Program-made: the position numbers and the translations under genes
Origin: DATJLY01 sp963773665
GTDB lineage: Bacteria; Pseudomonadota; Alphaproteobacteria; ATCC43930; CGMCC-115725
DNA length: 64,000 bases
Reading direction: 5' to 3'
Assembly (NCBI GenBank): GCA_963773665.1
Contig: CAVZBZ010000003.1
Span: forward strand, 62,001 to 126,000
In this document: positions 53,934 to 62,547 of the stretch, piece by piece
Layout of the letters: each line of letters begins with the position of its first letter
How positions within the stretch are numbered: the first letter of the stretch is position 1
The notes under the pieces: generated by a model
Told to the model about the DNA's origin: nothing
The model's database searches: none
The model's input: only the letters and a program-made list of their open reading frames with translations

Positions 53934-54436
53934 TGAGCGAGATCGAGAAGCACACGATCGCCGTGCTCGTCGACAACGAGCCGGGCGTCTTGGCGCGCGT
54001 CATCGGCCTGTTCTCGGGGCGCGGCTACAACATCGAAAGCCTCACCGTCGCCGAGACCGACCGCGCCAACAATCTCTCGCGCATCACCGTCGTCACCTCG
54101 GGCACGCCCATGATCATCGAGCAGATCAAGGCGCAGCTCTCGCGCCTCGTGCCGATCCATGCCGTGCGCGACCTCACCGACGAGGGCCCTTATGTCGAGC
54201 GCGAGCTCGCGCTCATCAAGGTGGCGGGCACCGGCGACAAGCGCATCGAATCGCTGCGCCTTGCCGATATCTTTCGCGCCCGCGTCGTCGATTCGACGAC
54301 CGAGAGCTTCGTCTTCGAAATGACCGGCTCGACCGAGAAGCTCGATGCCTTCGTCGCGCTGATGGAGCCATTGGGGCTGGTCGACGTGTCCCGCACCGGC
54401 GTCGTCGCCATCGCCCGCGGCGCCAAAAGGATCTGA
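53934..54436 (+). CDS. ilvN: Acetolactate synthase small (regulatory) subunit
   Basis: A 167-residue regulatory subunit. An ACT domain starts KHTIAVLVDNEPGVLARVIG, with LFSGRGYNIESLTVAETDRA, then a C-terminal ALS_ss_C domain: ERELALIKVAGTGDKRIESL, FRARVVDSTTESFVFEMTGS, EPLGLVDVSRTGVVAIARG. Gives valine feedback control and activates the large subunit. GTG 53934 begins 11 bases after ilvB. Also called ilvH. Confidence 0.95.
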
Positions 54437-54447
54437 GGAGGAAAAGG

Positions 54448-55467
54448 ATGCGCGTTTATTACGATCGCGACGCCGATGTGAATCTCATCAAGGGAAAGAA
54501 GGTGCTGGTCGTGGGCTATGGCAGCCAGGGCCATGCGCACGCGATGAATTTGCGCGACAGCGGCGTCAAGGACGTGCGCGTGGCACTCCGGCCCGGCTCG
54601 GCCTCGGCGAAGAAGGCCGAGGCCGCGAAGTTCCAGGTGGTGGCGCCGGCGGACGGCGCCAAATGGGCCGACGTGGTCATGGTCCTCACGCCCGACGAGC
54701 TTCAGGCAGCGCTCTATCGCGACGATCTGCGCCCCAACATGCGGCCCGATACGGCCCTGGCTTTCGCGCACGGCTTCAACATCCACTTCAAATTGGTCGA
54801 GCCGCGGCCCGACATGGATGTGTTCATGATCGCGCCCAAGGGTCCGGGCCACACCGTGCGCTCGGAATATGTGCGCGGCGCGGGCGTGCCGTGTCTTCTC
54901 GCGGTCGAGCAGAACCCGTCGCAGAACGCGGTCGAGCTGGCGCTGTCCTATGGCTGCGCCTTGGGCGCGGGCCGCGCCGGCATCATCGAGACGACCTTCA
55001 AGGAGGAATGCGAGACCGACCTGTTCGGCGAGCAGTGCGTCCTGTGCGGCGGCCTCTCGGCGCTCATCATGGCGGGATACGAGACGCTCGTCGATGCGGG
55101 CTACGCGCCGGAGATGGCGTATTTCGAATGCCTGCACGAGGTGAAGCTGATCGTCGATCTGATCTACGAGGGCGGCATCGCCAACATGCGCTATTCGGTG
55201 TCGAACACCGCCGAATACGGCGACTACACGCGCGGCCCCCGCATCATCGACGACCGCGTCAAGGCCGAGATGAAGCGCGTCCTCGACGAAATCCAGCAGG
55301 GCCGCTTTGCCCGCGACTGGGTGCTCGAGAACGCGGCCGGCCAGGCGAGCTTCAAGGCGATGCGGCGGCGCGCCGCCGAGCACGACATCGAAAAGGTCGG
55401 CGAGAAGCTCCGCGCCATGATGCCCTGGATTGCCCAGAACCGCCTCGTTGACAAGACGCGGAACTAG
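54448..55467 (+). CDS. ilvC: Ketol-acid reductoisomerase
   Basis: A 339-residue class I (short) KARI, second step of branched-chain synthesis. NADPH loop VLVVGYGSQGHAHAMNLRDS, MVLTPDELQAALYRDDLRPN, FMIAPKGPGHTVRSEYVRG, and the metal-binding acids in IIETTFKEECETDLFGEQCV plus YFECLHEVKLIVDLIYEGG. Short length and one helical domain fit the bacterial form. AGGAGG-like site 11 bases after ilvN. Confidence 0.96.
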   Translation: MRVYYDRDADVNLIKGKKVLVVGYGSQGHAHAMNLRDSGVKDVRVALRPGSASAKKAEAAKFQVVAPADGAKWADVVMVLTPDELQAALYRDDLRPNMRPDTALAFAHGFNIHFKLVEPRPDMDVFMIAPKGPGHTVRSEYVRGAGVPCLLAVEQNPSQNAVELALSYGCALGAGRAGIIETTFKEECETDLFGEQCVLCGGLSALIMAGYETLVDAGYAPEMAYFECLHEVKLIVDLIYEGGIANMRYSVSNTAEYGDYTRGPRIIDDRVKAEMKRVLDEIQQGRFARDWVLENAAGQASFKAMRRRAAEHDIEKVGEKLRAMMPWIAQNRLVDKTRN

Positions 55468-55562
55468 CGCGCGCATCTGCCGTTGCCGAGGGTGCGGGAT
55501 GCTAGCGGTGATGGCTCATCCGCGCTATGTTGGAGCGGTTATAGCTCACGCCCTGAGGCACC

Positions 55563-56102
55563 ATGTTCGACCGCCGTCCCAATTTCTTCCGCGCCGATGA
55601 CGAGCGTGGCGCCGCGCGCCAGGTTGACGCCAAGGTCAAATGGTTCAACGCGTCGAAGGGTTTCGGCTTCGTGGCGCTCGACGACGGCACGCCCGACGCC
55701 TTCCTGCCGATGGCGATCCTGCGCCGCGCCGGCTACGACGATGCGCGCGAAGGCGCCTCGATCCGGTGCGAGATCGGCGCCGGCGCCAAGGGGCCGCTCG
55801 TGGTGGGCGTGCTCTCTATCGACAATAGCACAGCTTCGGCTCAGCCCGCGCCGCGCGCGAGCAGCCGCGCCGGCGGCTTCGGCGCGAAGCCCGCGCATAC
55901 GCTCGAAGGCGCGGTCAAATGGTTCGAATCCTCCCGCGGCTTCGGCTTCATCGCGCCCGATGGCGGCGGCAAGGACATTTTCGTCCATGTCACGGCGCTC
56001 AACCGCAGCGGCGTCGAAGCGCTGGAGCCTGGCCAACGCGTGCGTGTCGATGTGATCGACGGCCGCAAGGGGCTCGAGGCCGATCGCGTCGCCTTGATCT
56101 GA
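55563..56102 (+). CDS. Tandem cold-shock-domain protein
   Basis: A 179-residue protein with two cold-shock domains: the first from about residue 21 (DAKVKWFNASKGFGFVALDD) and the second from about 111 (LEGAVKWFESSRGFGFIAPD). Both keep the RNP1-like KGFGF/RGFGF core; the second also has DIFVHVTALNRSG (RNP2), while in the first this reads DAFLPMAIL, a degenerate RNP2. A Ser/Ala/Gly-rich linker joins them. Double CSD proteins are common in Alphaproteobacteria as RNA chaperones; not obviously cold-induced from sequence. Confidence 0.9.
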   Translation: MFDRRPNFFRADDERGAARQVDAKVKWFNASKGFGFVALDDGTPDAFLPMAILRRAGYDDAREGASIRCEIGAGAKGPLVVGVLSIDNSTASAQPAPRASSRAGGFGAKPAHTLEGAVKWFESSRGFGFIAPDGGGKDIFVHVTALNRSGVEALEPGQRVRVDVIDGRKGLEADRVALI

Positions 56103-56186
56103 GCGATGGTCGTTGGGGGACGGCCGGCGCGGCCCGCCGCGGTTTGCGGCGTGCCGTGCGAAGGGGAAACGCCGAGGGGGCACGGG

Positions 56187-56813
56187 ATGGAACTCGAGCA
56201 GACACTCAAGACTTACCGCTTGTTCGCCGGGCCCTACGATCTCGTCTTCGGACCGGTGTTTCGCCCAGGGCGCAAGGACGCGGTGCGCATCGCCAACGAT
56301 TCGCCGGGCCAGCGCATCCTCGAGGTCGGCGTCGGAACCGGCCTGTCGCTGCCGTTCTTCCGCGCCGACGCCGAGGTCACCGGCATCGACGTCTCGGCCG
56401 AGATGCTGGCGAAGGCGCACCAGCGCGTCGCCCGGCAAGGGCTGAAGCAGGTGAAGGCGATCCTCGAGATGGACGCCGAGAAGCTCAGTTTCGCCGACAA
56501 CAGTTTCGACGCCGTGCTGGCGCTCTACGTTGCCTCGGTCGTGCCGGATCCGGCGCGCTTTGCGGCGGAGATGCGGCGCGTGTGCCGGCCGGGCGGCACG
56601 ATCGTCGTCGTCAATCATTTCATGAGCGACGGTTTCGTCATGCGGCATGTCGAGCAATGGCTGGCACCGCTGGCCGGCAAGATCGGCTTCCACGCCGATT
56701 TCTCGCTCGACAAGTTCCTCGCCGCCGGCAAGCTCGCCGTCCGCGAGGTTCGCCCGAGCAACCTGTTCGGCTATTGGAAGCTGCTGCGCTGCGTCAACGA
56801 CAAGGCGGCCTAA
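56187..56813 (+). CDS. pmtA: SAM-dependent methyltransferase, PmtA-like
   Basis: A 208-residue class I methyltransferase. RLFAGPYDLVFGPVFRPGRK, then motif I ILEVGVGTGLSLPFF, VTGIDVSAEMLAKAHQRVAR, MDAEKLSFADNSFDAVLALY and RVCRPGGTIVVVNHFMSDG. This arrangement matches the Rhodobacter/Sinorhizobium PmtA type that methylates phosphatidylethanolamine to phosphatidylcholine; UbiE-like enzymes are the alternative. ATG 56187 has GAGGGGG upstream and replaces a longer frame from 56106. Confidence 0.8.
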   Translation: MELEQTLKTYRLFAGPYDLVFGPVFRPGRKDAVRIANDSPGQRILEVGVGTGLSLPFFRADAEVTGIDVSAEMLAKAHQRVARQGLKQVKAILEMDAEKLSFADNSFDAVLALYVASVVPDPARFAAEMRRVCRPGGTIVVVNHFMSDGFVMRHVEQWLAPLAGKIGFHADFSLDKFLAAGKLAVREVRPSNLFGYWKLLRCVNDKAA

Positions 56814-58570
56814 AGCAGCTCGAGGTCGAATCCCGTCACCGTCGCGCCGCCGCGGATCGCGGGCAGGAGGGCGGGGGCAAGCGGCAGGAAATGCTCGGCG
56901 AAGAAGCGCGCCGTCGCGATCTTGGCGCGCAGGAACTGCGGATCGCCGTCGCGCGATTCGATCCGCCGCATCGCGGCGATGGCGCCGCGTGCCATCAGCC
57001 AGCCGCCGCTGACGATGCCCATGAGCCGCAGGTAGGGGACCGACCCGGCCAAGGCCCGCGCGGCGTCCTGCGCGTGCATTTCGATAAGCGCAGCGGTCGC
57101 CTCGGCAAGTGCGTCGATGCCGGCGGCGAGCGGCGCGCCGAGCGAAGTGGGATCTGCGCTTGCCGCCGCAAGCTCCGCCACGGTCGCGCGCATGTCGGCG
57201 ATGAGTTCGCGCGCGGCCTCGCCTTGGTCGCGCATGAGCTTGCGGCCGACGAGGTCGTTCGCCTGGATGCCGTTGGTGCCCTCGTAGATGAGGGCGATGC
57301 GCGCATCGCGGAAATGCTGCGCGGCGCCGGTCTCCTCGATGAAGCCCATGCCGCCATGCACCTGGATGTTGGTCGAGGCGGCTTCGAGCCCGACGTCCGT
57401 GCTCCACGCCTTCACCACCGGGATGAGAAGATCGAGGCGGCGCTGCGCCCGGGATCGGGCCGCTTCGTCAGGGCATTGCCGCGCGCGGTCGGTCTCGCCC
57501 GCGGCGTAATAGGCAAGGGCGCGCACCGCCTCGCTCGACGCCCGCAGCGACAGCAGCATGCGCCGCACATCGGCGTGAAGGAGGATCGGCGGGGCGCCGT
57601 CGCCCGATGCCCCCGCCGGCCGGCCCTGCACGCGCGTCCGCGCAAAAGCGCGCGCCTGCTGGTAGGCCCTTTCGGCGATCGCGACGCCCTGGAGGCCGAC
57701 ATCGAGACGCGCGCGGTTCATCATGGCGAACATCGCGTGCAAGCCGCGATTGGGTTCGCCGACGAGCCAGCCGATGGCGCCTTCCGCATCGCCATAGGCC
57801 ATGACGCAGGTCGGGCTCGCGTGAATGCCGAGCTTGTGCTCGAGGCTGACGCAGCGCAGGTCGTTGCGTGCGCCTAGGCTGCCATCGGGCTCGACCAGAA
57901 ATTTCGGCACCAGGAAGAGCGAGATGCCCTGGCTGCCGGGCGGCGCGTCGGGGAGGCGCGCGAGCACGAGATGGACGATGTTGGGCGTCCAGTCGTGCTC
58001 GCCATAGGTGATGAAGATTTTCTGGCCCTTGATGCGGAAGCGGTCGCCGTCGGGCACGGCGCGCGTGCGCAGCGCGCCCAGGTCCGAGCCCGCCTGCGGC
58101 TCGGTCAGGCCCATGGCGCAGGTCCATTCGCCGCTCGCAAGTTGCGGCAGATAGAGCCGCTTCTGCTCCTCATTGCCGTAGATTTCGAGGAGTGCTGCGC
58201 CGCTGATCGTGAGCGTCGGGCACAGCGCGAAGCTCATATTGGCGCTCTGCCACATCTCGGCGACGGCGGTCGCAAGCGCGTGCGGCAAGCCTTGCCCGCC
58301 AAGCTCGGGCGCGAACGTGACGGCGTTCCAGCCGCCGGACACGAACTGCGCGTAAGCGTCGGCGAAGCCCTTTGGCGTGCGCACCACGCCGTTCTCGAGG
58401 ACGCATCCCTCGACGTCGCCGCTGCGGTTCAAGGGCGCCAGCACCTCGCCCGCGAGTTTTTGCGCGCCCTCGAGCACGGCATCGACGAGGTCGGATGGAA
58501 CCCCCTCGAGGCCCGCGATCTCGTCGAGCGCGAAGCGCATCTCGGCAAGGGGGGCGGCGTAATCGCTCAT
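56810..58570 (-). CDS. Acyl-CoA dehydrogenase (long, FadE/DmdC-like)
   Basis: A 586-residue acyl-CoA dehydrogenase with the extra C-terminal domain of the FadE5/DmdC-like class. FVSGGWNAVTFAPELGGQGL, CAMGLTEPQAGSDLGALRTR, KGQKIFITYGEHDWTPNIVH, ASPTCVMAYGDAEGAIGWLV, MMNRARLDVGLQGVAIAERA, and the catalytic Glu region ALIYEGTNGIQANDLVGRKL. Substrate unknown; relatives act on long-chain acyl-CoA or 3-methylmercaptopropionyl-CoA. Starts with ATGA overlap after the FAD oxidoreductase. Confidence 0.92.
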   Translation of the reverse strand: MSDYAAPLAEMRFALDEIAGLEGVPSDLVDAVLEGAQKLAGEVLAPLNRSGDVEGCVLENGVVRTPKGFADAYAQFVSGGWNAVTFAPELGGQGLPHALATAVAEMWQSANMSFALCPTLTISGAALLEIYGNEEQKRLYLPQLASGEWTCAMGLTEPQAGSDLGALRTRAVPDGDRFRIKGQKIFITYGEHDWTPNIVHLVLARLPDAPPGSQGISLFLVPKFLVEPDGSLGARNDLRCVSLEHKLGIHASPTCVMAYGDAEGAIGWLVGEPNRGLHAMFAMMNRARLDVGLQGVAIAERAYQQARAFARTRVQGRPAGASGDGAPPILLHADVRRMLLSLRASSEAVRALAYYAAGETDRARQCPDEAARSRAQRRLDLLIPVVKAWSTDVGLEAASTNIQVHGGMGFIEETGAAQHFRDARIALIYEGTNGIQANDLVGRKLMRDQGEAARELIADMRATVAELAAASADPTSLGAPLAAGIDALAEATAALIEMHAQDAARALAGSVPYLRLMGIVSGGWLMARGAIAAMRRIESRDGDPQFLRAKIATARFFAEHFLPLAPALLPAIRGGATVTGFDLELL

Positions 58571-60003
58571 GGGGCGATGACCTTGCCCGGATTCATGATG
58601 CCGTGCGGGTCGAGCGCGTGCTTGATCCGGCGCATGAGATCGAGCGCGGGTTCGGGCTTGTAGCGCGGCAGCTCGTCGCGCTTCAGCCGCCCGATGCCGT
58701 GCTCGGCGCTGATCGAGCCCGCGAACCCGGCGGCGATGTCGTGCACGATGCGATTGAGCGCGCCCGTCTCGGCCAGGAACGCGGCCGGCGCGGACGAGAC
58801 CGGCTGCGCCAGGTTGAAGTGGATATTGCCGTCGCCGACATGGCCGAAGGCGATCGTGCGAATGCCGGGATAGCGCGATGCGACTTCCCCCGAGGCCTTG
58901 AGGATGAACTCGGCGACCTTGCTCACCGGCACCGAGATGTCGTGCTTCACGCCGGCGCCGATATGTTTCTGCGCTTCGACCATCGCCTCGCGGATGCGCC
59001 ACAGCGCCTTCGCCTGCGCCTGGCTCTCGGCGATGGTGCCGTCCTCGATCAGGCTCCCCTCGAGCGAGCTGGCCAGAAGATCGTCGAGCGCCTGGCGCAA
59101 CCCGCGCCCTTCCTGGCTCGACGACAGCTCCATCAGCACGTACCACGCGTGAGGACGCGCCAGCGGATCGTTGACGCCGGGAATGTGCGCCATCGCGATG
59201 TCGAGACCGATCCTGGGAATGAGCTCGAACGCCGTCAGCTGATCGCCGGTCGCGGCGCGCGCATTGGCGAAAAGGGTCATCGCGTCCGCGACGCGCGCGA
59301 GGCCCAAAAACGCGGTCTCGATCTCGCGCGGGCGCGGGAAAAGTTTCAGTGTCGCCGCGGTAATGATGCCGAGCGTGCCCTCGCTGCCGATGAAGAGCTG
59401 CTTCAAATCGTAACCGGTATTGTCCTTGCGCAAGGCCCGCAATCCGTCCCACACCGTGCCGTCCGGCAGAACCACTTCGAGGCCGAGCGTGAGGTCCCTC
59501 ATGTTGCCATAGCGCAGCACGGCGATGCCGCCGGCATTGGTAGAAAGATTGCCGCCGATCTGGCACGTGCCTTCGGCGCCAAGGCTCAAGGGAAAGAGCC
59601 GGTCGGCCTCCGATGCTGCGCGCTGTACCGCGGCGAGGATCGCGCCCGCCTCGACCGTGATCGTGAAATTCGCCGCATCGAGCGCGCGCACCCGGTTCAT
59701 GCGCGCAAGGCTCAGCACGATGCCGCGTCCGTCTTCGTCCGGCACGGCGCCGCCGCACAGCCCGGTATTGCCGCCTTGCGGATAGATCGGAAGCCCCGCT
59801 TCGGCGCAGAGCCGCACGACGGACGCGACCTCGTCGGTCGAGCGCGGACGGACGACGAGCCGTGCCGCGCCGCGATAGAGCCCGCGCTCCTCGCGCAAAT
59901 AGGGCGCCATGTCGGCGGGATCGGCAATGAATCCCCCCGGCCCGACCGCGTCCTTGATGCGGTCGAGCGTGTCGTCGATGCGGCTTGGGGCGCTTGCGGT
60001 CAC
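58567..60003 (-). CDS. FAD-binding oxidoreductase (D-2-hydroxyglutarate dehydrogenase-like)
   Basis: A 478-residue PCMH-type flavoprotein. FAD domain: GLPIYPQGGNTGLCGGAVPD, TVEAGAILAAVQRAASEADR, GTCQIGGNLSTNAGGIAVLR, DNTGYDLKQLFIGSEGTLGI. C-terminal domain: IAFGHVGDGNIHFNLAQPVS and SISAEHGIGRLKRDELPRYK with the metal His/Glu, then DPHGIMNPGKV. This is the D2HGDH/D-lactate dehydrogenase type rather than GlcD. GTG 60003. Coupled to the acyl-CoA dehydrogenase. Confidence 0.9.
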   Translation of the reverse strand: MTASAPSRIDDTLDRIKDAVGPGGFIADPADMAPYLREERGLYRGAARLVVRPRSTDEVASVVRLCAEAGLPIYPQGGNTGLCGGAVPDEDGRGIVLSLARMNRVRALDAANFTITVEAGAILAAVQRAASEADRLFPLSLGAEGTCQIGGNLSTNAGGIAVLRYGNMRDLTLGLEVVLPDGTVWDGLRALRKDNTGYDLKQLFIGSEGTLGIITAATLKLFPRPREIETAFLGLARVADAMTLFANARAATGDQLTAFELIPRIGLDIAMAHIPGVNDPLARPHAWYVLMELSSSQEGRGLRQALDDLLASSLEGSLIEDGTIAESQAQAKALWRIREAMVEAQKHIGAGVKHDISVPVSKVAEFILKASGEVASRYPGIRTIAFGHVGDGNIHFNLAQPVSSAPAAFLAETGALNRIVHDIAAGFAGSISAEHGIGRLKRDELPRYKPEPALDLMRRIKHALDPHGIMNPGKVIAP

Positions 60004-60012
60004 AAGGTTCCT

Positions 60013-60990
60013 CTAACCCGCGCCGCGTTCGCCCGCAAGCGCCTGGCGCGGCGCGGCGGCGCGGCGCAGCCGGTCGTTGATGGCAAGGCCGAGCCCGTCT
60101 TCGGGAATCGGCATCACCGCGATCGCGCGATAGTCGCCGCGGTCGAGCGCGCGCAGCGCGGCGAAGAGATTGGCCGCGGCCTCGACGACGTCGCCCGTCT
60201 CGCTCAGCGACAGGACGCGCGCGGCGCCGTGCGGCACGTTGGGGCCGAAGGCGAGCAGCGCCTCGTCAGGTGCTGCGCTGAGCGCGCCGAGCCGGAGCGG
60301 CAGCGACGGCGCGTAATGACTGGCCAGCATCCCCGGCGAGCGCAGCGCGCCCAACGAATCGCGCCCGCGGACGACGGGCCCGATCAGCGCCTCGATCGCT
60401 TCGAGCGCGAGACCGCCGGGGCGCAGCAAGCGCGCCTCCTTGCCGCAAAGGTCGAGCACCGTCGATTCGACGCCGATCCGGCACGGCCCGCCGTCGAGAA
60501 TGGCGGCGATGCGGCCGCCGAGCTCGGACACGACATGATCCGCCGTGGTCGGGCTGACCCGGCCCGAGCGGTTGGCGCTCGGCGCGGCAAGGGGCCTCCC
60601 GGCGGCGCGGATGAACTCCAGCGCCAGCCTATGCGCCGGCACGCGCAGCGCCAACGTCTCGAGCCCGGCGCTCGCGAGAAGCGAGACCGCACATGGCGCG
60701 CGCCGCGGCAGCACGAGACTCAGCGGCCCGGGCCAAAAGCGCGCGGCAAGATTCGTGGCGCGGCCATCGAAATCGGCCAGCGCCTCGGCCTCGGCCGCGT
60801 CCGCGACATGCACGATCAGCGGATTGATGCGCGGGCGGTCCTTCGCGGCGAAGATGGCGGCGACGGCGCGATCGTTGGTCGCGTCGCCGCCAAGCCCGTA
60901 AACGGTCTCGGTCGGAAATGCCACGAGCTCGCCGCGCCGTATGAGCCGCGCGGCCTCGTTGACATCCGAAGGCTGAAGGCGAATTGTCAC
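60013..60990 (-). CDS. L-threonylcarbamoyladenylate synthase (Sua5 type)
   Basis: A 325-residue two-domain enzyme for the first step of tRNA t6A37 synthesis. The TsaC domain has RGELVAFPTETVYGLGGDAT, AAIFAAKDRPRINPLIVHVA, ARFWPGPLSLVLPRRAP, RPLAAPSANRSGRVSPTTAD and GVESTVLDLCGKEARLLRPG; the C-terminal Sua5 domain has SPGMLASHYAPSLPLRLG. GTG 60990 is chosen on homology. Nine bases upstream of the FAD oxidoreductase gene on the same strand. Confidence 0.93.
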   Translation of the reverse strand: MTIRLQPSDVNEAARLIRRGELVAFPTETVYGLGGDATNDRAVAAIFAAKDRPRINPLIVHVADAAEAEALADFDGRATNLAARFWPGPLSLVLPRRAPCAVSLLASAGLETLALRVPAHRLALEFIRAAGRPLAAPSANRSGRVSPTTADHVVSELGGRIAAILDGGPCRIGVESTVLDLCGKEARLLRPGGLALEAIEALIGPVVRGRDSLGALRSPGMLASHYAPSLPLRLGALSAAPDEALLAFGPNVPHGAARVLSLSETGDVVEAAANLFAALRALDRGDYRAIAVMPIPEDGLGLAINDRLRRAAAPRQALAGERGAG

Positions 60991-61128
60991 GCACGGCAAG
61001 CTAGCGCCTCGGCGGCGCGCTGCACAATTATCGGTCACCGCGCGAATTCGCGCGGAGCGCTGCGCCGCATGCGTTATAATGCGCAAGGCGAATTCGAGTG
61101 GCGCTGTCGCGCGTCAGGGGGCGGGATC

Positions 61129-61785
61129 ATGCCTGGCAAAATCATCACCATCGCACAGCAGAAGGGCGGCGCCGGCAAGACGACGCTCGCGGCGCACCTG
61201 GCGCTCGCCTGGATGGCGTCGGGGCACAGAGTTGCCGTGGTCGATATCGACCCGCAGGCGAGTCTCTCGTCCTGGTTCCGCCTGCGGCGCGAACGACGCC
61301 GGAGCGCTGCGCCTGACATCGAAGTCACGGCCATCACCGGCTGGCGCGTCGCGGCGGAAGTCGAGCGGCAGGCCCGCAACCATGATGTTGTGCTGGTCGA
61401 CAGTCCGCCCCACGCCGCGACCGAGGCGCGAATCGCCGTGCGCGCCGCGAGCCTCGTGCTTGTGCCGGTACAGCCCTCGCCGATGGATCTGTGGGCGACG
61501 CGGGCGACGCTCGAGCTGGCGCGGACCGAGCGGGTGCCGGCGCTCCTCGTGCTGAATCGCGTGCCGCCGCGCGCCAATCTCACCGAGGCGATGCTGGCCG
61601 AATTCCTGGCGCTCGGCGTGCCGATCGCGCAAACCCAGATCGGCAACCGCGTGGCGCTCGCCGCCACGCTCGCCGAGGGACGCGGCATCCTCGAAGGCGC
61701 GCCCGGCAACCGCGGCGCCGAGGAGATCGCGGCGCTGGCCGAGGAAATTCTCGGATTCGCCGGGGCGGCGCTGCGCGTCGCCTGA
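61129..61785 (+). CDS. ParA/Soj-family ATPase
   Basis: A 218-residue deviant Walker-A ATPase: KIITIAQQKGGAGKTTLAAH (KGGxGKTT), VAVVDIDPQASLSSWF (Walker A-prime Asp), HDVVLVDSPPHAATEARIAV (Walker B). The C-terminal half has LVPVQPSPMDLWATRATLEL. No parB or centromere-like site is next to it, so it is an orphan ParA, perhaps for positioning protein clusters. GCGGGA before ATG 61129; divergent from Sua5. Confidence 0.9.
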   Translation: MPGKIITIAQQKGGAGKTTLAAHLALAWMASGHRVAVVDIDPQASLSSWFRLRRERRRSAAPDIEVTAITGWRVAAEVERQARNHDVVLVDSPPHAATEARIAVRAASLVLVPVQPSPMDLWATRATLELARTERVPALLVLNRVPPRANLTEAMLAEFLALGVPIAQTQIGNRVALAATLAEGRGILEGAPGNRGAEEIAALAEEILGFAGAALRVA

Positions 61786-61792
61786 TCGCTGC

Positions 61793-62530
61793 TCAGCCGC
61801 CCTTGCGGGTTTCCGCGATCAGCTTGCGCAGCGTGTCCATGTCGGGGACGCCGGGCAGGAGATAATTGCCGATGATGAAAGCGGGCGTGCCGTCGATCTC
61901 GAGCGACTGGGCAAGCTCGTAGTTCGACTTGATGATGCGGTCGATGTCCGGCGCGTCGATGGCGCCGTCGAGCGCCTTCACGTCGATGCCCGAGGTGGCG
62001 GCGGTGCGCCGCACCACCTCCTCGTCGATCGTGCCTTTGACAGCCATCATGGCGCGGTGGAATTCGTCGTATTTCCCCTGCGCGCGCGCGGCCAGCGCCA
62101 CGTGCGCGGCATAGACCGAGGCCGGCCCGAGGATCGGAAACTCCTTGTACACGAGGCGGATCCCGCGATCCTCCTTGAGCAGCGCCTCGAGCGAGGGCTC
62201 GACCTCCTTGCAATAGGGGCAGCGGTAGTCGAAGAACTCTACGATCGTGACATCGCCCTTGGGATTGCCGCCGACCGGCGAGGACGGATCGGCGACGAGC
62301 TTGTCGTGTCCGGCGGCAAGCGCCATGCGCACTTTCTCGGCCGCCTGCGCCTCGCTCTTCGCCTGCGCCGATTTGAGGGCGTCGATGACGATCTCGGGAT
62401 GCTCGGCGAGGGTGTTGCGGATGAGCTGCTCGACCGCGTCCTTCTGCTCGGGCGTGAGCGGGTCGGCCGATGCGGGAAGTGCTGCGGCACAAAACGCCAG
62501 CAAGACAGCGAAGATGATCCGCAACCGCAT
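61793..62530 (-). CDS. DsbA-family thiol:disulfide oxidoreductase
   Basis: A 245-residue periplasmic protein. Signal peptide MRLRIIFAVLLAFCAAALPA to about SADP; helical N-terminal extension (residues 24-75) seen in the Com1/ScsC-like group; thioredoxin core VTIVEFFDYRCPYCKEVEPS with CPYC at C104/C107, and the cis-Pro loop EIDGTPAFIIGNYLLPG. Forms or isomerises disulfides. Located 17 bases after the M48 protease gene, probably the same operon. Confidence 0.93.
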   Translation of the reverse strand: MRLRIIFAVLLAFCAAALPASADPLTPEQKDAVEQLIRNTLAEHPEIVIDALKSAQAKSEAQAAEKVRMALAAGHDKLVADPSSPVGGNPKGDVTIVEFFDYRCPYCKEVEPSLEALLKEDRGIRLVYKEFPILGPASVYAAHVALAARAQGKYDEFHRAMMAVKGTIDEEVVRRTAATSGIDVKALDGAIDAPDIDRIIKSNYELAQSLEIDGTPAFIIGNYLLPGVPDMDTLRKLIAETRKGG

Positions 62531-62547
62531 GAAACCTCCGGACGCCG

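Noticed and set aside
58372..61128. Long plus-strand frame upstream of parA
   Set aside because: Antisense to the FAD oxidoreductase and Sua5 genes; only the last part from ATG 61129 is a real gene.
61129..61785. Chromosome partition locus (parAB-parS)
   Set aside because: No parB gene or parS-like 16-bp palindrome lies near the ParA gene, and it is flanked by Sua5 and a DsbA gene.
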